From an uncultured Bacillota bacterium (GTDB taxonomy: Bacteria > Bacillota > Clostridia > Peptostreptococcales > Anaerovoracaceae): 64,000 nt of DNA. Positions 1-9,508 of the stretch are shown in pieces. Location of the stretch: the NCBI GenBank assembly GCA_949287095.1, contig CASEFA010000003.1, positions 62,001 to 126,000 on the forward strand. Reading direction: 5' to 3'. The translations under genes and the position numbers were made by a program. Every line of letters begins with the position of its first letter. Positions within the stretch are counted from its first letter, which is position 1. The notes under the pieces are model-generated. The model was not told where the DNA came from. It saw only the letters and a program-made list of their open reading frames with translations, and did not search any database.

Positions 1-415
1 CATCAGGCTCCATGGAAGTCTGAAATCCCGGAACGGACTCAAGCTTGTCTATGGTGCCTCCCGTAAAGCCGAGACCCCGTCCGCTCATCTTCGCAACGGG
101 AACTCCGCAGGCTGCGGCTATAGGGGCCACTATTAGGGAAACCTTGTCTCCGACTCCGCCGGTGGAGTGCTTGTCTACCTTAATACCCCGGATTTCCGAA
201 AGGTCTATGGTATCTCCGGAGTAGCGCATGGCGTCGGTCAGCTGGAATGTCTCTTCTCTGTCCATCTTCTGAAAGTAAATGGCCATGAGAAGCGCGGACG
301 CCTGATAGTCGGGAATTTCCCCCTTCGTGTATCCGTCAACGAAGTATTTTATTTCCTCCTGAGTAAGCTTTCCTCCGTTTCGCTTTTTCAGGATAACGTC
401 GTTCATGTTCATCAT
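1..415 (-). CDS. pdp: Pyrimidine-nucleoside phosphorylase, N-terminal part
   Basis: This is the first 138 codons of a gene that runs off the left edge of the window. The family phosphorolyses uridine, thymidine and deoxyuridine to base plus (deoxy)ribose-1-phosphate in the cytoplasm. The visible part has the alpha-helical N-terminal domain and the phosphate-binding motif [10 protein letters not shown] followed by [12 protein letters not shown], both diagnostic of the thymidine/pyrimidine phosphorylase family. The ATG at 415 overlaps the deoB stop by four bases (ATGA) and has AAGGAG eight bases upstream; ATGs at 412 and 406 are weaker alternatives. The pairing with phosphopentomutase makes a nucleoside salvage unit. 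The Pdp versus DeoA distinction is inferred from Firmicute context. Confidence 0.9.
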   Translation of the reverse strand, partial: MMNMNDVILKKRNGGKLTQEEIKYFVDGYTKGEIPDYQASALLMAIYFQKMDREETFQLTDAMRYSGDTIDLSEIRGIKVDKHSTGGVGDKVSLIVAPIAAACGVPVAKMSGRGLGFTGGTIDKLESVPGFQTSMEPD

Positions 416-1596
416 TTTAAAATCTCCTTAGCAAAGCTTTCGCCTATGGATGTGGTTTCCGCGCCCAGCATTTCCGCTATGGTCGCTCCGATGTCGGCAA
501 AGGATTTTCTCGTTCCCAGGTTCACTCCCGCCTTGATTTCCTCTCCGTAAACCACCAGAGGAATGTGCTCTCTCGTGTGGTCCGTGCCCGAATGTACCGG
601 ATCGTTTCCGTGGTCGGCGCAGAGCATGAGAACGTCGCCCGGCTTCATCGCCGCCTTTATTTCAGGGAGGCGTCCGTCAAAATCCATGATCGCCTGTCCG
701 TATCCTTCCGGATTTCTCCTGTGTCCGTACATGGAATCAAAGTCCACCAGATTGGTGAAGATAAATCCTTCGAAGTCCCTTTCCATGGCCTCGACGGTCT
801 TATCCACGCCGTCCATGTTGCTTACGGTGTGGACGGACTCGGTCACGCCTTTGCCGTCGAAGATGTCTCTTATCTTTCCCACCGCATACACGGTCTTTCC
901 CGCCTTTTCAACCTTGTCTAAGAGGGTGTCCTCAGGCGGCGCAACGGCGTAGTCGTGCCTGTCCGAGGTCCTTACTCTCTTTCCGTTTTCCTTAACGTAA
1001 GGCCTTGCGATTACCCTGCCGCATGCCCAGTCTCCCTTAAGGAGAGCTCTGGCCTTTTCGCATATTTCATAGAGCTCTGCAAGAGGAATCACGTCGGTGT
1101 TTGCGGCAATCTGAAGCACGCTGTCGGCGGACGTGTAGATTATAGGTTTTCCCGTCGCTTCATGCTCGTCGCCTAAGGTCTCTATGATTTCCGTTCCGGA
1201 GGCCGGGTAGTTACCGATGACCTCTCTTCCTATCTCCTTCTCAAACTCTGCGATGAACTCCTTCGGGAATCCGTCGGGATAGGTTTTGAAAGGAATCTTC
1301 GTCTCGATTCCGGCTATTTCCCAGTGTCCCGTTATGGTGTCCTTTCCTGCGGATTTTTCCATAAGTCTACAGAAGGAGCCTTCCGGTTTTTCCGTCCTGA
1401 ATCTGCCCCCTGCTGCAGCCTCTATGTTTCCGAAGCCCAGCTTTGAAAGTTCAGGAATCTTAAAGCCGTCTCCCATTCTGTCCGCAATATGTCCCAGAGT
1501 GTCGGCCCCTTTGTCGCCGTACTTTTCGGCATCGGGAAGAGCCCCCACTCCGAGGCTGTCCATCACCATGAGTATAACTCTTTTAACTTCTGCCAT
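412..1596 (-). CDS. deoB: Phosphopentomutase
   Basis: This 394-residue protein matches the usual DeoB length. It interconverts (deoxy)ribose-1-phosphate and (deoxy)ribose-5-phosphate, linking nucleoside phosphorolysis to the pentose phosphate pathway. It belongs to the alkaline-phosphatase-like metalloenzymes: the N-terminal [14 protein letters not shown] holds the first metal-binding aspartate (D13), and the C-terminal CADHGNDP...[12 protein letters not shown] block holds further metal ligands. It overlaps pdp by four bases and follows the phosphoesterase gene after 17 bases, so it sits late in a long operon starting at dnaE. Nothing is missing from the expected motifs. Confidence 0.95.
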   Translation of the reverse strand: MAEVKRVILMVMDSLGVGALPDAEKYGDKGADTLGHIADRMGDGFKIPELSKLGFGNIEAAAGGRFRTEKPEGSFCRLMEKSAGKDTITGHWEIAGIETKIPFKTYPDGFPKEFIAEFEKEIGREVIGNYPASGTEIIETLGDEHEATGKPIIYTSADSVLQIAANTDVIPLAELYEICEKARALLKGDWACGRVIARPYVKENGKRVRTSDRHDYAVAPPEDTLLDKVEKAGKTVYAVGKIRDIFDGKGVTESVHTVSNMDGVDKTVEAMERDFEGFIFTNLVDFDSMYGHRRNPEGYGQAIMDFDGRLPEIKAAMKPGDVLMLCADHGNDPVHSGTDHTREHIPLVVYGEEIKAGVNLGTRKSFADIGATIAEMLGAETTSIGESFAKEILK

Positions 1597-1613
1597 TTTA
1601 CAGTCCCCCCTGT

Positions 1614-2312
1614 CTAATATATCTTTTTCACCTGTCCCCCCAGGTAATCAAGGGATACAAGAGAATATTCCACTGAGTTTAATATACCCTTTATTCCGTT
1701 TTTGAAAGCGTCCGCCCCGTGAAGATGACCGTATACGCACTTTTTTACGCCGTAAGATGTGAGCATCTCCGTGAACCGGCTGACCTGATGGGAGTCTCCC
1801 GTGGGCGGGTAGTGGAGGCTTGCTATTATTGTTTCACACCCCGTCTTCTTTCCCGCGTCCAGGGACATTTTGAGCCTCAAAAGTTCTCTCTCGTAAATCT
1901 TCCTGTCGTGGTCGGTGAATTCGCTGTTATCGGGAGTTATCCACCCCCGGCTTCCGCATATGCAAAACCCTTCGTCTACGACGTATGCGTCGTTCTGAAG
2001 GAAGTATATGTCGTCAAAGAGCGCATTCATCTTCGATATGGAGGTCCACCACAGGTCGTGATTCCCCTTGGTTATGACCTTTTTCCCGGGAAGATAGTGA
2101 ATCCACTCAAAATCGGCCATGGCCTCATCCAGCTTAAGTCCCCACGAGACGTCGCCGCATATTATGACCGTGTCCTCTTTCCTTACGGTTTTTGTCCAGT
2201 AATCCTTCACCTTTTCGTGATGGTTCTCCCAGGCCGTTCCGAAAACGTCCATGGGTTTTTCTATTCTCTCATCCATGGAAAGATGAAGGTCTCCTATGGC
2301 AAAAATGCTCAA
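1614..2312 (-). CDS. Calcineurin-like metallophosphoesterase
   Basis: A 232-residue cytoplasmic phosphoesterase with the metallophosphoesterase signature: GDLHLS near the N terminus (D-x-H), GDVSWG (G-D), GNHD (TKGNHDLWW) and the C-terminal GHLHG. These are the dinuclear metal ligands of the family. It resembles the COG1768 group of predicted phosphohydrolases, whose substrate is not known. The start is TTG at 2312 with GAGGAG about nine bases upstream; no ATG fits better. It lies six bases downstream of rmuC and 17 bases before deoB, so it is probably co-transcribed with both. I cannot assign a physiological substrate. Confidence 0.85.
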   Translation of the reverse strand: MSIFAIGDLHLSMDERIEKPMDVFGTAWENHHEKVKDYWTKTVRKEDTVIICGDVSWGLKLDEAMADFEWIHYLPGKKVITKGNHDLWWTSISKMNALFDDIYFLQNDAYVVDEGFCICGSRGWITPDNSEFTDHDRKIYERELLRLKMSLDAGKKTGCETIIASLHYPPTGDSHQVSRFTEMLTSYGVKKCVYGHLHGADAFKNGIKGILNSVEYSLVSLDYLGGQVKKIY

Positions 2313-2318
2313 ATTCCG

Positions 2319-3581
2319 TTACTCCTCTATTCCGAGTACCTTGCCGCTGCTCTCTTCGTCGAGAGCCTCTACGGCGGAAAGTCTCCTCTTCATTACGTTG
2401 GTTCTGGTTCCTATGAGCTTGTCCAGATCTCCGTCGGCTGCCCGTATCTTCTTCTGCGCCGCTTCCAGAGCATTGGAAAACTTTCCGAACTCCGTCTTAA
2501 CCGCGCCCAGAACCTCCCAGACCTCGCCGGATCTCTTCTGAATGGCAAGGGTCTTAAAGCCCATCTGGAGGCTGTTCAAAAGGGCGGCCATAGTCGTAGG
2601 GCCTGCCACGTTTACCTTGTAGTCTCTCTGAAGAACCTCTAAGAGCCCTCTGTTTACGATCTCCGCATAGAGTCCCTCGAAAGGAAGGAACATGATTCCG
2701 AAGTCGGTAGTGTAAGGGGGCTCCAGGTACTTGTCCCGTATATCCTTTGCCTCCGTCTTAAGCACCGTTTCCAGAGCCTTGTACGCGGCTTCGATTTCTC
2801 CCTTATCCCCCGCGTTATACGCGTCCTGAAGTCTTCCGTAGGCGTCTCCCGGAAATTTCGAGTCTATGGGAAGATATACGGGAGTCTCTCCCGCCCCCGG
2901 AAGCTTTACGGCAAACTCCACACGGCCGTTTCCGGACGGCTTCGTCTTTACGTTGGTCTCATACTGCTCGGGGCTCAAAATCTGCTCCAGTATGGCTCCC
3001 AGCTGAACCTCTCCCAGAATTCCCCTCGTCTTTACGTTGGTCAGGACCTTTTTAAGGTCTCCTACCCCGGAAGCCAGATTCTGCATTTCTCCGAGACCTT
3101 TGTAAACCTGTTCCAGACGTTCGTTTACAAGTCTGAAGGACTGGCTTATCCTGTCCTCAAGGGTCTTCTGAAGCTTCTCGTCCACGGTCTGACGCATCTT
3201 CTCTATCTGCCTGTTGTTGTCCTCCGTCAGCTCTCTTATCTGCCTGGACATGGACGTTCTTATCTGCTCCAGCTTCTGCTCGTTTTCCATGGACATCTTG
3301 GAAAAATCCTCGCCCAGAGCCTTAAGCCTCTTATCCTGAGCGTCGCTTATCATGTCGCCCATGTTCTTAACGGTTCCTCCCACGCCTCTTACGATGTCGC
3401 TCTGGGCGGACGAAAAGCCGCCGTTTACCGTCTCCTTTATGGCGTCTGTCTGTCTCTTAACCGCTTCGTCTATACTCTTTGCAGTCTTTTCCTCCATGGC
3501 TCTGACCCTGACAAAAACCATCAGGCTGACTATGAGGCATACGACTGAAACCGCAAGTATCGCTATTGTAAATAAATCCAT
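2319..3581 (-). CDS. rmuC: RmuC-family DNA recombination protein
   Basis: A 420-residue protein with an N-terminal membrane anchor (about residues 4-24), a long polar coiled-coil region (about 30-170, rich in E, K, Q and R) and then the RmuC domain, with the block PVYLPIDSKFPGDAYGRLQDA and DFGIMFLPFEGLYAEI. RmuC proteins limit inversions at short inverted repeats in E. coli and are thought to be nuclease-like; the biochemical activity is not settled. It is encoded between a flavodoxin and a phosphoesterase with gaps of 15 and 6 bases. Its presence in a genome with many short inverted repeats is suggestive only. Confidence 0.9.
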   Translation of the reverse strand: MDLFTIAILAVSVVCLIVSLMVFVRVRAMEEKTAKSIDEAVKRQTDAIKETVNGGFSSAQSDIVRGVGGTVKNMGDMISDAQDKRLKALGEDFSKMSMENEQKLEQIRTSMSRQIRELTEDNNRQIEKMRQTVDEKLQKTLEDRISQSFRLVNERLEQVYKGLGEMQNLASGVGDLKKVLTNVKTRGILGEVQLGAILEQILSPEQYETNVKTKPSGNGRVEFAVKLPGAGETPVYLPIDSKFPGDAYGRLQDAYNAGDKGEIEAAYKALETVLKTEAKDIRDKYLEPPYTTDFGIMFLPFEGLYAEIVNRGLLEVLQRDYKVNVAGPTTMAALLNSLQMGFKTLAIQKRSGEVWEVLGAVKTEFGKFSNALEAAQKKIRAADGDLDKLIGTRTNVMKRRLSAVEALDEESSGKVLGIEE

Positions 3582-3596
3582 ATTTCTCCTCGAAAA

Positions 3597-4217
3597 CTAT
3601 TCCTCTCTGTCTTTTTTCTTCTTTGCAAGCCGCTCGATGGCTTCTGCCAGAGCTCCGTCGTAATCCTGGCCGTAATTATTAAGAGGCACAGGTTCATCCG
3701 ACTTCAGAGCCTCGGCCAGCGGCACGAGAGATGACCTGTCCACGTAGTCCGCTCCGTTTATGATTGCATCCAGAAGTTCTCCCTCTTCTCTGGTTCTCTC
3801 ATGCTCGGGCTTCTTGCTTATGGCCTTTTTCACAAACTTCATAAGGCTTTTGTCAAATCCTTTAACTTTCTCCGGATCGTATGCTCCTCTGAGAAAGAAG
3901 CACGGAATGTCCGTCATCGCCTTTCTGAAGTTTATCTCTCTGCATTCTCTCCTCTCGGCATCTCCCAGATTGAGTCCTACCGCAAAGGCCACGTATTCCT
4001 TTTCAGGCATGGCTTTAAATATTTTTCTGTATTTCGCTATACCTTCTATTCCTCCTGCGTGAATGCCTCCTCCAAAGACTATGCGTTCATATCCTGAAAG
4101 GGCTTCTGTCTGCACGTCGCTTTTATATAGATCCGATCCTGTCTCTTCCGCCAGCCACTGGGCATATCTTTCGGCCGAGCCGTACTTGCTGGTGTATATG
4201 ATAGCCGTCTTCTTCAT
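3597..4217 (-). CDS. Flavodoxin-domain protein
   Basis: A 206-residue protein beginning MKKTAIIYTSKYGSAERYAQWLAEE, the FMN phosphate-binding pattern (T/S-x-[YF]-G-x-[ST]) of flavodoxin-like folds, with GGGIHAGG in the second FMN loop. It resembles the flavodoxin_5/protoporphyrinogen-oxidase-like group found in anaerobes, which usually act as small cytoplasmic electron carriers or reductases. The C-terminal 60 residues are lysine- and glutamate-rich and look like an extension. It overlaps pfkA by four bases, indicating translational coupling. No specific partner can be named. Confidence 0.8.
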   Translation of the reverse strand: MKKTAIIYTSKYGSAERYAQWLAEETGSDLYKSDVQTEALSGYERIVFGGGIHAGGIEGIAKYRKIFKAMPEKEYVAFAVGLNLGDAERRECREINFRKAMTDIPCFFLRGAYDPEKVKGFDKSLMKFVKKAISKKPEHERTREEGELLDAIINGADYVDRSSLVPLAEALKSDEPVPLNNYGQDYDGALAEAIERLAKKKKDREE

Positions 4218-5176
4218 TTGCTGAGTACCTCCACTAAATCGTAAAGCTCGCTGTCTATCTCCCTCTTCTGCTCAAGGGCTTCCTCAAGATCAAAGGCCGT
4301 AATTATGCCTCCCGCAGTTCCTATGGCCCTGCTGTCCGATTCCTCGGCCAGCAGCTTAACCGCCTTGGCCCCGCAAAGGGTCGCAAGGGTCCTGTCGCTT
4401 AACGTAGGGGTTCCGCCTCTCTGAAGGTATGAAAGAACCACGAGTCTGGTATCCCTTCCCGTCTTTTCCGTAATCTGGTCCACCAGCTCCTGAGAGGAAA
4501 TTCCCGAGCCTTCGGCGTTTATGATGATGCTGTGCTCCTTGCCCTTGTTGGCGCTCATCAGTATCTTCATGCAGATGTCGTTTACGCTGCTCCTGACTTC
4601 TGGTATGAGCACGGCCTCTGCGCCGCCTGCAAGACCCGAATAAAGGGCGATATCTCCGCACCGTCTTCCCATTACCTCTATGACGGTGGTTCTCTCATGA
4701 GACGAGGACGTATCCCTTATCTTGGAAACGGCTTCTAAAACCGTGTTTACAGCCGTATCAAAGCCTATGGTGAAATCGGTGTATCCCAGATCGTTGTCGA
4801 TGGTTCCGGGAAGACCCATTACCTTTATTCCGCGCTTTGAAATGTCAAGTCCTCCTCTCAGGGAACCGTCGCCTCCGATTATGACGAGACCATCTATTCC
4901 GAAGGTCCTGAGTACTGTCTCGGCCCTTTCAAGTCCTTCGGGCGTCTTGAATCTCTCGCTTCTTGCGGTCTTAAGTATAGTTCCGCCGCGATGAAGGATG
5001 TCGCCTACGCTGCGCCTGTCAAGCTCTTCTATCTCTCCGTCGAGAAGTCCTTCGTATCCTCTGTATATTCCGTAAACCTCAAGACCCGCGTCGATGCCGC
5101 ACCTTACGACAGCTCTCACCGCAGCGTTCATTCCCGGCGAATCGCCTCCGCTGGTCAGGACTCCTATTCTTCTCAT
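4214..5176 (-). CDS. pfkA: ATP-dependent 6-phosphofructokinase
   Basis: A 320-residue enzyme of usual bacterial length that phosphorylates fructose-6-phosphate at the committed step of glycolysis. The ATP loop GVLTSGGDSPGMNAAVR, the GGDGS motif (the glycine after GGD favours ATP over pyrophosphate), PGTIDNDLG with the catalytic aspartate, and MGRRCGDIAL with substrate and effector residues are all present. It overlaps dnaE upstream and the flavodoxin gene downstream by four bases each. dnaE-pfkA adjacency is common in Firmicutes and supports the call. Confidence 0.95.
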   Translation of the reverse strand: MRRIGVLTSGGDSPGMNAAVRAVVRCGIDAGLEVYGIYRGYEGLLDGEIEELDRRSVGDILHRGGTILKTARSERFKTPEGLERAETVLRTFGIDGLVIIGGDGSLRGGLDISKRGIKVMGLPGTIDNDLGYTDFTIGFDTAVNTVLEAVSKIRDTSSSHERTTVIEVMGRRCGDIALYSGLAGGAEAVLIPEVRSSVNDICMKILMSANKGKEHSIIINAEGSGISSQELVDQITEKTGRDTRLVVLSYLQRGGTPTLSDRTLATLCGAKAVKLLAEESDSRAIGTAGGIITAFDLEEALEQKREIDSELYDLVEVLSK

Positions 5177-8100
5177 CTCGCTATCACCTCTATCTTCACA
5201 TTGGCATTACCCACGATGTCCGCCACCTCTTCCGCAAAGGCAAGGGTCGGTCTCACGCCTCCCTTTTCTCCTGTCCTTACTATTTTCCCGGACTGAAGGT
5301 AGATGAGGACGGGAACGTCTCCTCTGTGTTCTTTAAATATCCGGGAAAGCTCTGACAAAATCTGCTTTTCATCGCCCTCTCCGGGTATCCTCACTTTGAC
5401 AGGACTGGTTCCGCCTGTGCTCTTCGGCACGGCTGAAGCCTTTGTCCCTGCTGCACGCTTTGTATAACCGCCCGTTCGTCCCGAAGGCTCCCTTAAAAGC
5501 TCCTCCACCCGGTTTATGTCGACGACGGAATCGGCAAGAAGCTTAGGAGCCTCCTCCTCTTTCACGTCCACCTTTCCCCGGATAGCCACTACTCTGTCCT
5601 CGCTGACGTCCTGAAGGCATCTTTCATAGACGTTAGGGAATACGACCACCTCCACGGCGCCGTACATGTCCTCCACGTCCACGAAGGCCATGAGTTTCCC
5701 GCTCTTCGTCACAAGGGTCTTCTTTCCCGTAATCATTCCGGCGACGATGACTGTCTGGCCGTCTTTTATCCTGTGGTCGCCCTCCTCCTGAAGCCTTGAA
5801 AGCTCCTCGCTGGTGACGGTGGCCGCCTTCCTTATCCTGTCCGCGTATTTATTCAGCGGGTGATCGGTTATATATACTCCCGTCATTTCCTTTTCCATGG
5901 CAAGAAGGTCATCCTTGTCAAAGTTTGCAACGTCAGGAAGATTTCCGGCCACATCGCCGGTGCTCATGGCATCGCTGCTGGTCTGAAACAGCGAAATCTG
6001 CCCGTCTATATTCTTTCTCGCTGAATTCTGGGCCGATTCCATGAGCATCTCGTATACCGCCAGGTGAGCCGCCCTGTTAGGGTTAAAGCAGTCGAGGGCT
6101 CCTGCCTTTATGAGGCTTTCCACGGCCTTTTTGTTCACAAGACCCGTATCAATGCCGTTTATGAAGGAGAATATATCCTTAGGCATGCCCTTTTCTTCTC
6201 TGGCCTTTATGATGGCGTCTATGGCTCCCTCTCCCACATTCTTTACGCCTAAAAGGCCGAAGCGAATCTTCCCGTCTTTCACGGTGAATTTCTTATCGCT
6301 TTCGTTTACTGAAGGAGGCAGAACCTCTATGCCCATATCGGTGCAGTTTCTTATGTACTTTGCAATCTGTCCCGCGTCTCCCATTACGCTTGTCATAAGA
6401 GCCGCCATAAACTCAACCGGATAGTACTTCTTAAGGTATCCCGTCTCGTAGGCCACCACGGCGTAGGCCGCGGCGTGAGACTTATTGAAGGCGTACTGGG
6501 CGAAGGTCTCCATGTCCGCAAAAATCGCCTCGGCTGCGGAGGCCGATATTCCGTTCCTTACGCAGCCCGGAATTTCCACGTTTCCGTTCTCGTCCTCCCT
6601 GCCGTAGATGAAGTATCCCTTTTCCTCCATCATGACGTCACTCTTTTTCTTACTCATGGCGCGGCGGACGATATCCGACCTTCCGTAGCTGTAGCCTGCA
6701 AGCTCTCTTACTATCTGCATTACCTGCTCCTGATATATGAGACAGCCGTAGGTAACGTCGAGAATAGGCGCAAGCTCCGGGGTGACGTAGCTTATGTGCT
6801 CCGGATTCTTCTTATTCTCTATGTATTTGGGAATGGAGTCCATAGGACCCGGTCTGTAAAGGGCTATTCCGGCCACTATGTCCTCAAAACACGTCGGCTT
6901 CAGGTTTTTCATGAACTGGGTCATGCCTGCGCTTTCAAGCTGGAATACGCCTTCCGTATTTCCGGAGGCTATCATGTCGTAGACGGCTCTGTCATCGTAG
7001 CCCATCTTCGCAAAATCTATTTCCACTCCGTGATTTTTCCTTATGAGCTCCAGGGCGTCCCTTATGACCGTAAGGTTTCTCAGACCAAGGAAGTCCATCT
7101 TCAGAAGTCCCAGCTCCTCGATGGTGGTCATGTTGAACTGGGTCGCGACTCCTTTATCCGACATGTAAAGAGGCACGTATTCGTCCAGAGGAAGCTTTGA
7201 TATCACGACTCCCGCCGCATGGGTGGAGGCGTGTCTCGGCATTCCCTCTATGGCCCGGCTCATGTCGACGACCTTTGCCACCTTCGGATCCTCGTCATAC
7301 ATCTTCCTAAGCTCCGGACTGGTTTCAAGAGCCCTGTCAAGGGTCATCTTAAGGTCAAAAGGCACAGCCTTGGCTATCCTGTCGGCTTCGGCGTAGGTCA
7401 GGTTAAGAGCCCTTCCCACGTCGCGGATCGCAGCCTTTGCCTTCATGGTACCGAAGGTTATTATCTGTGATACGTTTTCCTTCCCGTACTTTTTCTTTAC
7501 GTATTCTATAACCTCTCCGCGTCTTTCGATGCAGAAGTCGATGTCTATATCCGGCATGCTCACCCTCTCAGGATTTAAGAATCTCTCGAAGATGAGGCTG
7601 TACTTTATCGGGTCTATGTCGGTGATTCTCAGGCTGTAGGCCACAAGGCTCCCTGCGGCGCTTCCCCTGCCCGGCCCCACCATTATGCCGTTTTCTTTGG
7701 CGTAATTGATGAAGTCCCAGACTATGAGAAAGTACTCCACGTAGCCCATGGACTCTATTACGCCCATTTCGTATTCCAGCCTTTCCGTAAGCTCCGGCGT
7801 GACGGGGTCATACCTTTCGGAAAGCCCCTTACGGCACAGCTCCCTCAGGTACTCTCTGTTGGTGTATCCTTCCGGCGGAATGAACTCAGGCAGGTGATAC
7901 TCTCCGAAGGTGAACTCCACGTTGCACCTTTCGGCTATCTTCTGGGTGTTATCCACCGCTTCCGGACAAAATGCGAAAATCCTGCGCATCTCGTCCTCGC
8001 TCTTAAGGTAGAACTGATCGTTTGGAAAGCGCATCCTGTTTTCGTCGTCAACGGTGGTCGCGGTCTGAATGGCCAGAAGCACGTCGTGAGCCTCGGCGTC

Positions 8101-8736
8101 GGATCTGTTCACATAGTGGACGTCGTTGGTGGCCGCAAGGGGAATGTCAAGCTCTCCAGAAAGCCTTACCAGCTCCGGATTTATGAGCGCTTCCTCATCC
8201 AGTCCCTGGTCCTGAATCTCAAGAAAGAAGTTTCCGTGACCGAATATGTCGTCAAGCTCCATGGCCTCACGCTTCGCCCCTTCATAGTCCCTGTTCAGAA
8301 GGCAGTTCTGCACCTTTCCCGCAAGGCAGCCGGAAAGTGCTATGATTCCATCGCTGTACGCCCTGAGAAGGTCCTTGTCCACCCGGGGCTTATAGTAGTA
8401 GCCTTCAGTGAAGCCGCGGGAAACTATCTTGATAAGGTTTCTGTACCCGTCGTTGTTTTCCGCAAGGAGAATCAGGTGACCGTGGTACTTGTCCCTGTCG
8501 CTGTCCTTGTCAAAGCGCGTCCTGGCGGCGGTATACACCTCGCAGCCTATTACGGGCCTTATGCCCTGCTTTCTGCACTCTTTGTAGAAATCTATGACGC
8601 CGAACATGACTCCGTGGTCGGTGATGGCAAGAGAGTCCATGCCCAGCTCTTTCGCCCGGGCTACCACCTTCGGAATCCTCGACGCGCCGTCGAGAAGGCT
8701 GTATTCGGTATGTACATGTAAATGTGTGAATGCCAT
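5173..8736 (-). CDS. dnaE: DNA polymerase III alpha subunit (DnaE)
   Basis: A 1187-residue replicative polymerase of the C-family. It starts with a PHP domain (MAFTHLHVHTEYSLLDG, with H and D metal ligands; about residues 1-210), then the polymerase core with GPGRGSAAGSLV and the catalytic block PDIDIDF, the tandem helix-hairpin-helix region, and an OB-fold (VIVAGMITGKKTL...GAVEVVVFP) near residue 1000. The C-terminal 150 residues carry a low-complexity linker and a short conserved tail. It has the DnaE layout, not the PolC one (no internal proofreading exonuclease). The ATG at 8736 has a TCCGCTT-type leader (AAGCGGAG, eight bases away). It heads the leftward operon. Confidence 0.95.
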   Translation of the reverse strand: MAFTHLHVHTEYSLLDGASRIPKVVARAKELGMDSLAITDHGVMFGVIDFYKECRKQGIRPVIGCEVYTAARTRFDKDSDRDKYHGHLILLAENNDGYRNLIKIVSRGFTEGYYYKPRVDKDLLRAYSDGIIALSGCLAGKVQNCLLNRDYEGAKREAMELDDIFGHGNFFLEIQDQGLDEEALINPELVRLSGELDIPLAATNDVHYVNRSDAEAHDVLLAIQTATTVDDENRMRFPNDQFYLKSEDEMRRIFAFCPEAVDNTQKIAERCNVEFTFGEYHLPEFIPPEGYTNREYLRELCRKGLSERYDPVTPELTERLEYEMGVIESMGYVEYFLIVWDFINYAKENGIMVGPGRGSAAGSLVAYSLRITDIDPIKYSLIFERFLNPERVSMPDIDIDFCIERRGEVIEYVKKKYGKENVSQIITFGTMKAKAAIRDVGRALNLTYAEADRIAKAVPFDLKMTLDRALETSPELRKMYDEDPKVAKVVDMSRAIEGMPRHASTHAAGVVISKLPLDEYVPLYMSDKGVATQFNMTTIEELGLLKMDFLGLRNLTVIRDALELIRKNHGVEIDFAKMGYDDRAVYDMIASGNTEGVFQLESAGMTQFMKNLKPTCFEDIVAGIALYRPGPMDSIPKYIENKKNPEHISYVTPELAPILDVTYGCLIYQEQVMQIVRELAGYSYGRSDIVRRAMSKKKSDVMMEEKGYFIYGREDENGNVEIPGCVRNGISASAAEAIFADMETFAQYAFNKSHAAAYAVVAYETGYLKKYYPVEFMAALMTSVMGDAGQIAKYIRNCTDMGIEVLPPSVNESDKKFTVKDGKIRFGLLGVKNVGEGAIDAIIKAREEKGMPKDIFSFINGIDTGLVNKKAVESLIKAGALDCFNPNRAAHLAVYEMLMESAQNSARKNIDGQISLFQTSSDAMSTGDVAGNLPDVANFDKDDLLAMEKEMTGVYITDHPLNKYADRIRKAATVTSEELSRLQEEGDHRIKDGQTVIVAGMITGKKTLVTKSGKLMAFVDVEDMYGAVEVVVFPNVYERCLQDVSEDRVVAIRGKVDVKEEEAPKLLADSVVDINRVEELLREPSGRTGGYTKRAAGTKASAVPKSTGGTSPVKVRIPGEGDEKQILSELSRIFKEHRGDVPVLIYLQSGKIVRTGEKGGVRPTLAFAEEVADIVGNANVKIEVIAR

Positions 8737-8780
8737 GTTTTCTCCGCTTGAAGTAAATCAAAAAATACTGTATCATGATA

Positions 8781-8809
8781 ATTGTACCATAAAAGGCATA
8801 TAAAATAAA
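8781..8809 (-). promoter_or_regulatory. Possible dnaE promoter
   Basis: On the minus strand TTTATT is followed after 17 bases by TACAAT, 45 bases upstream of the dnaE start. The -35 match is weak. The 93-base gap between dnaE and the divergent lysE gene must hold both promoters. Confidence 0.35.
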
Positions 8810-8829
8810 CTTTACGGAGGCATATACCG

Positions 8830-9444
8830 ATGACATTTTTCCTTCAGGGCCTTACCATGGGTCTGGCATACGTTGCGCCCATCGGACTTCAGAATCTGTT
8901 CGTCATAAACACGGCGCTTACACAGAAGAAGAGCAGAGTATATCTTACCGCTCTCATCGTGGTTTTCTTCGACGTATCCCTTGCCCTCGCCTGCTTTTTC
9001 GGCGTCGGCGCCATCATGCAGGCATCGGACATACTTCAGATGGTAATCCTTCTGGCGGGAAGCCTTATCGTAATATGGATAGGAATCGGCCTTCTGAGGG
9101 CTCACGACACCATGGACACGTCCACAAAGGTCGACGTTCCCATACTGAAGGTCATCTCAACGGCCTGCGTCGTAACCTGGTTCAATCCCCAGGCTCTCAT
9201 AGACGGCTCCATGATGCTGGGCGCGTTCCACGCCACCCTGCCTGCAGACCAGTCCACGAAATTCATAATCGGAGTTGCCTGCGCGTCCTGCTGCTGGTTC
9301 TTCGGAATTTCAACCATACTGTCCCTGTTCTCGGCAAGGTTCACCGATAAAATCCTGAGAGTTATAAACGTGGTGTGCGGCTGCGTCATCATATTCTACG
9401 GCATCAAGCTGTTCGTCAACTTCGTGCAGCTTTTGATGGCATAA
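8830..9444 (+). CDS. LysE/ArgO-family amino acid exporter
   Basis: A 204-residue integral membrane protein with about six hydrophobic segments, the usual size and topology of the LysE superfamily. The N-terminal FFLQGLTMGLAYVAPIGLQNLFVINTAL matches the family pattern (GxxxGxxxxxPIGPQN-like), and WFNPQALIDG is the typical mid-protein motif of ArgO/LysE proteins. The family exports basic or other amino acids. GGAGG lies nine bases before the ATG. It is divergent from dnaE and is followed by a new promoter and T-box, so it is not part of the downstream transcription unit unless there is read-through. Substrate unknown. Confidence 0.88.
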   Translation: MTFFLQGLTMGLAYVAPIGLQNLFVINTALTQKKSRVYLTALIVVFFDVSLALACFFGVGAIMQASDILQMVILLAGSLIVIWIGIGLLRAHDTMDTSTKVDVPILKVISTACVVTWFNPQALIDGSMMLGAFHATLPADQSTKFIIGVACASCCWFFGISTILSLFSARFTDKILRVINVVCGCVIIFYGIKLFVNFVQLLMA

Positions 9445-9472
9445 ATTAACATTTAAAAAATCGATTTGTGTG

Positions 9473-9502
9473 TTGACAACAAATATCCCTCCGTGATATT
9501 AT
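9473..9502 (+). promoter_or_regulatory. Sigma-A-type promoter for the trpB2 leader
   Basis: TTGACA at 9473-9478 is followed after 18 bases by TATTAT at 9497-9502. Transcription would begin near 9509, just before the T-box stem I. Confidence 0.75.
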
Positions 9503-9508
9503 ACGTCC